Shown here in pieces: positions 44,758-54,377 of a DNA stretch of 64,000 bases. Position 1 is the stretch's first letter. The number at the start of each line of letters is the position of its first letter. Source of the DNA: Paragorgia papillata (taxonomy: Eukaryota > Cnidaria > Anthozoa > Scleralcyonacea > Coralliidae); contig JAWNZC010000320.1 in NCBI GenBank assembly GCA_035771165.1, forward strand, positions 1,229,501-1,293,500, given 5' to 3'. Position numbers and translations under genes: made by a program. The notes beneath the pieces were generated by a model. The model did not search any database and had not been told where the DNA came from. It saw nothing but the letters and a program-made list of their open reading frames with translations.

Positions 44758-45055
44758 GGATTTGCTACGTAGCAAATTCGTACGCAAACTTGTTACAAAT
44801 ACCGTATTTGCGAATTTTGCACAAATTTGCACCGTAGCAAATTTACGAATTTCCACCAAGTTTGCACCATAGTGCAAACCTGCAAATACCGCGATTGCAG
44901 CGATTTGCTTGCGGTGCAAATTTAATGCAAATTTAATAAGTTTGCTACGTTGCAAATCGATATGCAAAGTTATTGCAAATTTCTTACTACTATGAAATTT
45001 GACGAATTTGCATCGATGCAAATTTAATGCAAAATTAGAAAAGTCAAATGTTACG
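44758..45055. promoter_or_regulatory. Left subterminal repeat region of the CACTA-like element
   Basis: At least eight copies in both orientations of a GCAAATTT core, several joined as TTTGCTACGTAGCAAAT. Confidence 0.75.
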
Positions 45056-45681
45056 CATGGATATTATAGCCAAAATTTTGTCGTTTTTCATTGCAGTTTT
45101 AATAAACACAATCACCTATAAACCAAACTGAAACATCAGTACAAACAGCACGCATCAAAACATGTTAAATGAACAGCAATATTAATGCAAATGCACAGAG
45201 AAATGACATCAGATATGACAACTGTTAAAGTTAACGTTTAATTATAAACTCTATAGATAGCTAGTGAAATGTAAGACGCTTTAAACGATATATAAAATAG
45301 TAACTAATTTAATCCTAAAGACTCTTCAGACAAAAATATAGAGTCGCATACTGACGTCATTAATGCCTGCTATATATAAACCAATCGAAAATAACAACGT
45401 ATATACCATTGATACTAAATGTTAATAGCACACATTACATGAATACAGCAATAACCGACTAGTAAAAAAAAAGATCATAGTCTTGTAATATCAACTGTCT
45501 AAACTTCTGCCACTGAACCACGACAATAAGCACGTTTAAGTTATAATGTAAACACTACATGGCAGGTTCGGTTTCATACACCGGTTAGATTAATGTAGTG
45601 ATTCGGACAATACAACATGGCTTATTTAATAAGTTACACACTATTTGTGTGTCACAAGTTTGACTACCAGTATATAGGTCT

Positions 45682-45907
45682 AAAGCCCGGCATACACTGA
45701 AACAAGTTCAGAAACGAGTTTCCGAAACACATTTTCGAAAAAATTTCCGAAACTTGTTTATAAAAATAGAACAGTACTCTAATCCGGAAAACTTTGTTTC
45801 GGAAACAAAGTTTCGGAAACTTTTCAATATACACTGGAAACTTTTGTTTCTGAAACCATGTTTTGGTAACTTGTTTCGGAAATTTTCTCTAGTGTATGCC
45901 AGGCTTA
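45682..45907. mobile_element. Foldback MITE (GGCATACACT ends)
   Basis: TAAAGCCCGGCATACACT at the left and AGTGTATGCCAGGCTTA at the right are inverted; inside, GAAAC/GTTTC motifs are arranged symmetrically. Confidence 0.7.
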
Positions 45908-45934
45908 ACAGTTTATGGATATTTGTAACCGTCG

Positions 45935-46138
45935 TGTGTTACGAAGTTCGTTGGGATTTGGGAAGTTCCGACTGAGTTCGTTACGAACTTCGGAACTACG
46001 TTGCCAATGTATAGACAAATTACCCAATTAAATTGCGAGTTTGAATCAAACTATATTGATTGGATAATTCTCAACCTTGGCAACGTAGTTTCGAACTTCC
46101 GAACGAATATCTGAACTTCGCAACGAACTTCGCAAGGC
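45935..46138. mobile_element. Foldback repeat (GAACTTCGGAACTACGTTGCC arms)
   Basis: CGAACTTCGGAACTACGTTG near 45,983 is inverted near 46,075-46,110; the outer parts repeat GTTCGTTNCGAAGTTC motifs. Confidence 0.6.
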
Positions 46139-46206
46139 AAAGAGGAAAATTAATCTGAAATCAACTGTAATGAATACTTATACTTATACAATACGATAGT
46201 CAGTAT

Positions 46207-46749
46207 CAGTGGCGGCGTGGCTCTGAAATAGGGGCCGGGAAATCACATTCTAGGGCCCACTTTCAGGGGTCATCATAAGAAGAATTTAGAACTGCCGGCA
46301 TGCTCCCCCGGAAAATGTTTGAAATTTGGGTGTCTGAAATGAAGTTCCGACAACACCTTTTACTCGCGACAAAATTTTAAAAGTTTAAAAACAGAAAAAC
46401 AACGATACAATATTTATAATCTAACGTGTACAATAGTTGCATCCATGCAGTCTTGTTATTTTCAATACACAGATTAATATTATAAAATACTATGAAATAA
46501 ATGTGCTGCATAGGCAACGTTGAATTGGAAAAACATTTCGAAATACTAAAGGTTTTATGAAATGAATTGTTCGTTTCGCTAGGACCTTAGCTTATGCTGC
46601 AGTGGTTAAAAATTATTGGCCAACCAGCTAAGCATCTACCGAAATATTTGGGCCCACCAATCACAAATTGTTGGGGGCCCACAAGGTATACAGATCATCG
46701 GGGCCCACCGGGAAATTTCCCGGTGTCCCGGTGGGCCACGCCGCCCCTG
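46207..46749. mobile_element. hAT MITE with perfect 8-bp duplication
   Basis: Ends CAGTGGCGGCGTGG and CCACGCCGCCCCTG; flanks GTCAGTAT at 46,199-46,206 and 46,750-46,757 are identical. Carries the palindromic module in its left part (46,294-46,348). GGGCCCAC repeats fill the right part. No coding sequence. Confidence 0.9.
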
Positions 46750-46965
46750 GTCAGTATTCAATACATGATGAATACAGTACTTGGAAATATGAAATTTCTT
46801 TCAAGTGCTGATCGCCAAGATATAACCTATAGTGAAAACTCGAAATAAATTTTCGCATACTCATGTGTAACGCCGATATTTTTATTATCATGCAGTGTGA
46901 AATTGAACCATGTAGCTAAAGAAATGGTGTGTAAGGACAGAACGTTTCGTAGAAACTATACTGAA

Positions 46966-47345
46966 TTAAACAATTAGATCTTGAATTAGAACCTCTTTGA
47001 GAACCGCCCATTTTGGGAGGTTTGGAGGAATCGGCGTTGCTGTCAAACCACCACGAACCCTTTTAACCATGATGGCTTTAGACTTTTCTGATGCTTGCCT
47101 CAATGCCTTTCGGTCGAGGCTTGCCAAGGCTATCTCTAATTGCTCAGATCTCCAGGCGATTGGCCGAGATACAATTTTGGTATGCTTGCCTGCCTGAGGC
47201 TGTCCTTCACCAATTGGGATCTCCTCCTCCTCGCTGACTTCAGCGGACATAGCTTCAGGAATTAAACATTTCCGCAAAAGGATCTTCTCGTCTTGTTTGT
47301 ACACCGGTGACGCCTCCAAAGTTCTTTTCGTCTTGCAAGCTTCTG
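46966..47345 (-). CDS. Possible terminal exon of an element-encoded protein
   Basis: An acceptor TTTGTATTGCAG lies just upstream (47,346 on), and the frame is open to the stop at 46,966. The product has an acidic stretch (EVSEEEEIP) and a basic, conserved-looking end (IVSRPIAWRSEQLEIALASL, then KRVRGGLT and PPNLPKWAV). The only coding candidate in the CACTA-like element. I do not recognise the domain; it could equally be part of an earlier host element. Confidence 0.45.
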
Positions 47346-47600
47346 CAATACAAAATTAAAATATATAGAAATGTAATTTCGCATAATCACAACCTCGGGC
47401 TATATACTGAAAAGTGCATGTATTGATGCATTTGCATGCAATCGTATACATCGCGCGTTCTAAATTGAGGCTATTTTCCATTACGTCCGTTTTGCCACGT
47501 GGGGCAGAGCGTGCATTATTCAATCCGCGCGTGTAACGGAAATCGGGCTTAACTCACTCCAGCCAATAACTGCTTTTGTTATAAAAGTAATTCTGAACCA

Positions 47601-47779
47601 GACCTTATTCAAGAATGGCCGCCGAATTAGAATTCTTTTATGCGCATATAAATTAGCCCTTATGACCTCGTTTTAAAGTAAAAATTATTTTGAATTTCAC
47701 ACATGAAAACGAGTTCATAAGGTCTAATTTATATGTATATAAAAGAATTTTAATTCGGCGGCCATTTTTGAATAAGGTC
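47601..47779. mobile_element. 179-bp foldback MITE (GACCTTATTCAAGAATGGCC ends)
   Basis: Arms of about 75 bp are inverted with a handful of mismatches around a short spacer; ends GACCTTATTC and GAATAAGGTC. Confidence 0.8.
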
Positions 47780-48230
47780 TATGGACCCGGGCTATATTAT
47801 CTTAAATTATGCAAGTTCTTCGAATGTTGTAATATTAATAGGTTAGATAGTGTAATTTAATTAATGTTAATTAGTCAAGACTATAGTATAAATATAGCTC
47901 TTGTAAAGCAGATGATTATTAACTAGTTCACGTTTAACAGTAATACCTTACGTATACGTTGTGAGATCTCACGTACGTTACGTTGTGAGATATTACGTCA
48001 CGTTGTAATACCTTTCGCTACCTTGTGATACATTACGACAACAAGTATGTTGTCTACGGAGCTGTCGCAGTCTGTTAGAAATTCTAACCAGATGTTTATA
48101 CATCAGTGCTGGTACATTCTGTAGCTGTCAGGCTGTACCAAGGGTCGCTACATTTCTCTGAACAGATCTGATATCAGAGCTGATCAGACAGTGCGTTTTT
48201 ACGTGTGTACTTTGTGAGACCTTTCGTTAC

Positions 48231-48425
48231 GACGCAAGACAAGACGCAAGACAAGACGCAAGACAAGACGCAAGACAAGACGCAAGACAAGACGCAAGAC
48301 AAGACGCAAGACAAGACGCAAGACAAGACGCAAGACAAGACGCAAGACAAGACGCAAGACAAGACGCAAGACAAGACGCAAGACAAGACGCAAGACAAGA
48401 CGCAAGACAAGACGCAAGACAAGAC
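48231..48425. repeat. 12-bp minisatellite (ACGCAAGACAAG)n
   Basis: About 16 near-perfect copies, then it changes into (ACAAG)n to 48,505. Long open frames in every frame (Thr-Gln-Asp-Lys type) are artefacts of the repeat period. Confidence 0.95.
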
Positions 48426-48505
48426 AAGACAAGACAAGACAAGACAAGACAAGACAAGACAAGACAAGACAAGACAAGACAAGAAAAGACAAGACAAGAC
48501 AAAAT
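48420..48505. repeat. (ACAAG)n pentanucleotide array
   Basis: Directly follows the 12-bp minisatellite. The 12-bp unit looks like an expanded derivative (ACAAG plus ACGCAAG). The same pentamer is the LINE tail at 35,719-35,740. Confidence 0.9.
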
Positions 48506-48939
48506 CAAAATAATCGAATCAATCCAAATTAGGCAAAGTGAGGCAACGTGCAAAGCAAGTGCCAAGGCAAAGCGAGGCAAGACAAAACAATTAAGGCAAG
48601 AGAAGGGAAGGCAGTCCTTTAAAACTGTAAACTGTTTTACCAAATACCAGACACTGCCAGATAGCAGAATTTTACTGGATACTGCCCACTGGGCCCCAAT
48701 ACCCAGATCTAGCACATCTCTAAAAACTTTACAATACTTATACAAAACAACATTATATAAAAATCATATTTTTCTACTTACTTGTTAAATAGTTAACGTT
48801 AGTAGAATAAAGTTATGTCTTTCTGTCTTTTTGTTTGGTTTTCTAGATTATACTCGAGCCTAAAAAATACATGAAAATTTAAGATATTGAAATAGAGAGA
48901 CTGAAAAGTTACAGTAATATTATCAAAATATTGTATTTC

Positions 48940-49180
48940 AATGCAATGGACACCAATACAATGCATGTAATGCAATGCAATGCAATGTAATGCAAAACAA
49001 TGCAAAACAATGCAATGTGACACAGTCCTCATTACAATGCAATAAATGTTAATACACTGCAAAACTATACAAAACAAGACTTTACAACACTCCAATACAA
49101 TGCAATAACAATACGAAAAGTTAAACAGTACAGTACATTACAGTACATTTCAATACATTACATTACATTACATTACGGCA
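48940..49180. repeat. Degenerate (TGCAA)/(TACAA)n tract
   Basis: Imperfect copies of AATGCAATGC, AAAACAATGC and CATTACATTA. It looks like an older, mutated part of the pentanucleotide region. Confidence 0.8.
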
Positions 49181-49187
49181 CGGTGGT

Positions 49188-49485
49188 GGAGTACAGTACA
49201 GTACAGTACAGTATAGTACAGTACAGTACAGTACAGTACAGTACAGTACAGTACAGTACAGTACAGTACAGTACAGTACAGTACAGTACAGTACAGTACA
49301 GTACAGTGCAGTGCAGTGCAGTGCAGTGCAGTGCAGTGCAGTGCAGTGCAGTGCAGTGCAGTGCAGTGCAGTACAGTACAGTACAGTACAGTACAGTACA
49401 GTACAGTACAGTACAGTACAGTACAGTACAGTACAGTACAGTACAGTACAGTACAGTACAGTACAGTACAGTACAGTACAGTACA
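49188..49485. repeat. Block-structured (GTACA)n-(GTGCA)n-(GTACA)n array
   Basis: About 60 pentamers: GTACA to about 49,305, GTGCA from about 49,306 to 49,370, GTACA to 49,485, then ATACA to about 49,530. Tyr-Cys-Thr type open frames are artefacts. GTAC makes the array nearly self-complementary. Confidence 0.95.
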
Positions 49486-49659
49486 ATACAATACAATACA
49501 ATACAATATAATACAATATACAATATACAATACAATACAATATACAATACAGCACTCTGCAATACAATGCAAAGAGAATGTTTATGAAATATTTACAATA
49601 CTGCAATACATTCAAGCAAAACATTTGAATACAATGCAATGCAGTATAATATTATAAAT

Positions 49660-51130
49660 ATCATCTTAAATAATGCATCACCTATAAAACGTATTATTAC
49701 TTATATAGGTATGGGATTAGCTACACTTAAAAATAAACAAATGGTTTCTTTCTACTTACTTGTCTTGTTTAGTTGGTAGAATATCTTTCTGTCTTTATGT
49801 TTGGTGTTCTATAGTTAAGCTCTGGCCCAAAAAAAGAATTGAAAAAGACAGCCATTGATATATAAACTTTTATTTATAAAACAAAGAATTGCAAAGAGTA
49901 ACCACAAAATATTTTAACTTACAAAATACATTTATAAAATACGAAAACTAGTGACGATTTAACTTATTTTTACATGCCAAACATAGATATTTGATGTATG
50001 GATCAAACACTGCCAAAATTTATATTTTCGAAGATACAAACGCTATTTATCCCGCTGTGGAATACTGGAATTTATTATATAAAATAGAGTGTTTTATTGA
50101 TTTTTCCGCCACTAATAAAAGTGATAATCTCACATGTGCGATTATTTATGATAATCGCACATATGACGATTATCGCTGAATCAGCATTATAGTTTAATGC
50201 GATTTTTGCAAGGCAATAGGACATTTTTTTTATATAATAAACAGAACAATACATGGATGCTTGAAAATATGAAATTTATTTCTCGTGTTGAACAGGATAT
50301 GTCACTCGTTCGCTTCGCTCACTCGTGAATTATCCTGGTCAACACTCGAAATAATGCGGCACATCCATGTATCCAAGATACAGAATACTATTACTAATTG
50401 TTCACACTCCTTCAGTTTACTAACCTCTTTATCAAAGTAACGCGATTTCTTCAACTTTTTGGCGTCGTTTGTCGTGATCAATCTTCGTTTCCAGTTTTTG
50501 TTTGTACAGTGCCGTCACTGCAGTGTTTATAACAAGCTTTTTTGACGTCAAAAATCCACATATTTAGACAGATAGCACGGGATAAACAACAGAGGTTTCC
50601 TAAGGCACCACTTTGATGACAAATGATGGCGTTTTTTGTAGACGTTCGCTATAAAAATATGGATTTTTTCCTTTCAGACTAAACCAACCCGCCATCTTCT
50701 TGCTTGAATTAGTGTGTTTTAGCGGGAAATTTCTTGAGATATGATTGGCCAATAAAACTATGAACAAAGTCTCCGACTTTAATCCGACGACTTCCGATGA
50801 CGCATCGATCGAAACAACGAATAGAAAGCACTGCCACAAAAAGTATTTATGGTCTTTTGAGCATATCTTTTTCATATTTAGGCAAATGCCTTTCTGCAGA
50901 AGCTTGTTGTGTATAAGCATATTTTAATATGCTTATACACAAAAAAATATTCGTGTTGTTTCTTGTTGACCGCGGGTGCTCTAGGATACAGGCTATATAG
51001 GATATCATTTTGGCAGTATATGGTACAATTTTTGTCATTCTAAGTCTCGCTCGAACATAGGGTTATTATTTTTTTTTGGTCGAACAAAAAGCATGTTTTG
51101 AATGAACAAGGCACCGTTGATTAATTGTTA
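49660..51130. other. No gene seen; interior of the CACTA-like element
   Basis: AT-rich. 48,775-48,850 and 49,735-49,820 are diverged direct copies (TTTCTACTTACTTGT ... TTTCTGTCTTTNTGTTTGG) flanking the pentanucleotide region, suggesting a duplication on both sides of it. A short palindrome (AAGCATATT...AATATGCTT) is at 50,912-50,940. No coding sequence supported. Confidence 0.45.
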
Positions 51131-51138
51131 TTAATTAA

Positions 51139-51265
51139 TTAAATTGATTGATTGATTGATCGATGATTGATGGGTCGATTGATTGATTGATTGATTGATT
51201 GAATGACTAATTATTTAATTAATTAAATAATTGATTGATTGTTTGAATGAATTTTTTATTAATTA

Positions 51266-51300
<35 letters not shown>

Positions 51301-51312
51301 AATTGATTGATT
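51139..51312. repeat. (GATT)n microsatellite, interrupted
   Basis: Runs of ATTGATTGATTGATT broken by AATTAATTAA segments. Confidence 0.95.
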
Positions 51313-51364
51313 AAGTTGTATTCAATTTTTTTTTCAGTTTTACGCTATATATTTGCAACGGTGG

Positions 51365-51945
51365 GAAAGTTGTGCAAATTTAACTACAAATTTGCTTTTT
51401 AAATTGACATGAGCAAATTCATTGGTAAAATTTTATGTATTTTATACCATATATATATATATATATATAAACTAGGGTTATGCCGAATGCAATCAATGCA
51501 AAATGGTAAGAATTTTGCGTGTTATTTAAACAAATAGCAAACTGTCGGTGAAAATTTAAAAAGGCAATTCTTAGTGAAAATTTATTGTATAATATCAAAT
51601 TTGCAATAGATTTGCACGCTTGGCAAATAGCATGCAAAGTTAGTTTTAAATTTGCACAGATTTGCTACGTTGCAAATTTAGTACAAATTTATTACTGAAT
51701 TTGTACTAAATTTGCAACGTAGCAAATTTGTGCAAATTTATAACTAATTTTGGATGCTATTTGCATAGCGTGCAAATCTATTGCAAATTTGATATCCAAA
51801 TTTGCGACGTAGCAAATTCATGCGCAAACCTGTTGCAAAGTTGAAGTTGTGCAAATTCGAAAATGCAACTATTGCAAATCGCTGCAAATTTAGTATACTA
51901 AATTTGCGTCAAATTTGCTACGTAGCAAATTTAGTGCAAATCCAT
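51365..51945. promoter_or_regulatory. Right subterminal repeat region of the CACTA-like element
   Basis: Denser version of the left array: more than a dozen GCAAATTT cores and inverted pairs around GCTACGTTGC or GCTACGTAGC. A small (TA)n lies at 51,449-51,469. Confidence 0.75.
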
Positions 51946-51999
51946 CTTTTCGCCCTGTGATAGATGCTTAATCCAGTTTTATTTCGAGATTAGTGGTGC

Positions 52000-54108
52000 T
52001 GGCCAAAAATGTATCCCCATTTTCACTTTCAAAATGGTGGCATTTATGGGTCCTTCTGCTAATGGTAGCGACCACTGACATGTACTTATCGTAGGAAAAA
52101 AGAATATTTATGTAAATACAAAGCGATTTTCTTACTTTATATAATTAATAAATCGTTCTTATGCGAGGGCTTCCCCAGAGGTGAATAAAATCGTCTGGCG
52201 TTACTGCGTTAGCCAGAACAAAATACTAAAGAGTAAAGACCAATAAATTAGGACAGGAAAGAGTTAATGCATGCAGGTTGGTCATTGTTAATTTCTTGTG
52301 GAACGACTCAAGAGACCTGCTGGATTATTTGTCTGACCAAATAGGAATATCGCCTCCCATGTAAACAGCCCCTAAGAAGAACTCGGTACGCTCGCTTCTT
52401 TACGATTTTCTCGTGATCTTCAGCGGTTCGTTATAGAGCTGGCGACTTCATAAAACGAAATGTTTGTAGATTTCCATGACCATGTGTATTGACAGTCTTG
52501 TTTATTTTATTGCCAAGTGTTCGTGCGGTACCGCCGACCGGCACGTCTTTAATTCAGACTGCTAGAAAGCTACAACCGTAATTGTCAAGGATTATTATTA
52601 TTGCAGTTCAGAACTACAATAAGACTCTTATCATGAAAACATCCCGGGCCGCTCAACAAATATTTTGTTTACACAAACTCGAGACCAGGACGATATTATG
52701 CTGACTTGGCAAAAATTCTGACAGAAAATTCGACAAAGTTTGCCTAGTCCGTCTAATCCACTGTAGAAGTTATAAAATATATTGACAGAAAGATAATTCA
52801 CCTTGCTATAACATATGTGCAGTTTATCCGACCAAATAGCTTAGTTTCCCTAAAAAAAGCGAAATACCAAACATGTCCAAATCATAATAGCGGCCGCTAT
52901 TTTGAAATTTTTTTCCGTATGTATTATAATGTCTTCTCCGAATGTTTTCTCGAGAAATAAACCACTGTAGAAGCTATCAAATATACTGGAAGAAAGATAA
53001 TTCATCTGGCTACAACATACGTACAGTTTATCCGACTAAATGGTTTAGTTTTCTTAAAAAAAAAGCGAAATACCGAACATGTCCAACACGAACTAGTGAT
53101 TCTTAGTTATCGGTCAGCGACCTTCACCATTAGCAAAAGGACCCATAAATGCCGCCATATTGAAAACGATTTTGAGGACACTTTTCCTAACTCAAAGGTA
53201 ATAGGAGGACGCAGTCCAGTTATATATATATAGGTCAGTGGGTTGAAGACCCTGGCAAAGGCTGGTCACGTGACACCAATAACTTTGGAATATTTTGACA
53301 AAGTGACTCACTGTACCGGGGGGCGCGGTACAGTCACTGATAAACAGCGTATAGTTGACTTGCGTATGTAAAACTATTCAGCGAACTATTTAGGCCCTCA
53401 AGAATAACCAAATCGTACAAATAACAAGACATTCTCTTAACAAGTTTATCAAATCAGTTAATGACCGTGTTTAGTAAGAAGCGTCTACACTACAACATAT
53501 TTGCTTTATTATGCAAGCAAGAAGTGTTTATTAATATTTCGGTTTCTGGACTTTCCGAATCTAATTTAAAAAGTTTAGAAATATACAAAGTCAAAGTCTT
53601 CAGTGCTGATCTATATAAATGTTCGTCGATCGAAGATTTGTTGTTGATCGAATATTTGTATTAAAGTCATTGACCAATGCATTTTGATTATGCTAACAGT
53701 GCGTTGATGGTCCAGTTAAGTGCATAGGAGGAGGGATCTACACTGCATGGTGGCCGAAATTATCGAGACACGTATCAGTTCTTGTAAAATATGTTTTTAG
53801 AATTCAACAGAGTTAGAAGCAACAAACTCTAAATAGAGTTCCATTTGATTTGAATTCTTATATCTCAATTAAGTGTATGAACACAATATTTTTTCAGGTG
53901 AATAAGTTTGCATGCAAACACATAACAAGAAGCCTGGGTCAGGTGGGTGTGCTATCTCCTGGGGATTATAGGTTTAGTTTTAGAACAAAATCACATAGTG
54001 CTGGAGAAATAACCAAACTCAGTAGTTATCCGTGACCGGACATATAACAATCTCCAACCTAAACGTTAGAAACTATGTTCAATATTTTCTGCAGTACTCA
54101 AACCTTAC
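52000..54108. other. No gene seen; repeats
   Basis: Contains the inverted pair 52,015-52,090 / 53,105-53,180; a direct duplication of about 90 bp (52,765-52,880 and 52,962-53,085, sharing AGAAAGATAATTCA); and a hairpin at 53,301-53,335 (GTGACTCACTGTACCG / CGGTACAGTCAC). The ORF at 53,461-53,664 has no motif. Confidence 0.5.
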
Positions 54109-54346
54109 TGTCGAGAATTGTCCAGACCTTATTTATTTATTTTGTTGGTTTTGTTGACTTATTTCCGGTCACGTCGTGAACACGTGAACTTCGCGTGATT
54201 GGAAAATAACTGGGTTCAAGTTTGGGTCAGAGTGTGTTTGTTTTGGGGCGAGAGAGAGAGAGTGAGTTTATTAGTATATGTGAGAGTCGTGAATAAAAGG
54301 ATAAAACTATCGTGATTTTGTGTTGTGGATTAAGCTATTCCCGACA
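54109..54346 (+). repeat. 5' LTR
   Basis: 238 bp, TG...CA ends, AATAAA at about 54,292. It should hold the promoter of the element. Confidence 0.95.
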
Positions 54347-54349
54347 TAG

Positions 54350-54367
54350 TGGCACCCCCGATGGGAC
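54350..54367 (+). promoter_or_regulatory. Primer-binding site
   Basis: TGGCACCCCCGATGGGAC begins three bases after the LTR; TGG matches a tRNA CCA end. The tRNA species was not identified. Confidence 0.75.
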
Positions 54368-54377
54368 GAGACTAACC

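Larger units (their letters stand above)
44742..51960. mobile_element. CACTA (EnSpm)-like element, 7.2 kb
   Basis: Ends CACAGGGCGAAAAGATGGAT and its exact reverse complement ending at 51,960; CACAG-type ends with a 3-bp duplication (ATA at 44,739-44,741 and 51,961-51,963) are typical of EnSpm/CACTA. Both subterminal regions are filled with TTTGC/GCAAA motifs centred on GCTACGTAGC, as expected for transposase-binding repeats. Only one plausible exon (46,966-47,345) is seen and no transposase, so it is non-autonomous. Filled with MITEs, a minisatellite and pentanucleotide arrays. Confidence 0.8.
44405..53251. repeat. Large inverted-repeat structure around the CACTA-like element
   Basis: 44,405-44,438 (GACCTATATATATAACTGGA region) is inverted at 53,211-53,251, and 44,445-44,472 (CTCGAAATAAAACTGGAT) is inverted at 51,970-51,995. 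The 51,960-53,250 part also has its own inverted pair: 52,015-52,090 and 53,105-53,180 share GCATTTATGGGTCCTT. This is best read as an older foldback element interrupted by later ones. Confidence 0.5.

Noticed and set aside
48231..48505. CRISPR-like array of short repeats
   Set aside because: There are no unique spacers; it is a continuous tandem repeat in a eukaryotic context.
48174..48745. Long Cys/Leu/Ser-rich and Thr-Gln-Asp-Lys open frames
   Set aside because: Artefacts of a 12-bp and 5-bp tandem repeat that is open in several frames.
49163..49657. Tyr-Cys-Thr-Val and Val-Gln-Tyr-Ser repeat proteins
   Set aside because: Pentanucleotide array translations on both strands.
44742..51960. 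Helitron or Maverick interpretation of the 7.2-kb element
   Set aside because: Perfect inverted CACAG ends with a 3-bp duplication argue against a Helitron, and no polymerase, integrase or capsid gene is present for a Maverick.
53296..53336. Terminator-like hairpin
   Set aside because: Bacterial-type terminators are not expected in this eukaryotic setting; it is noted only as a hairpin.
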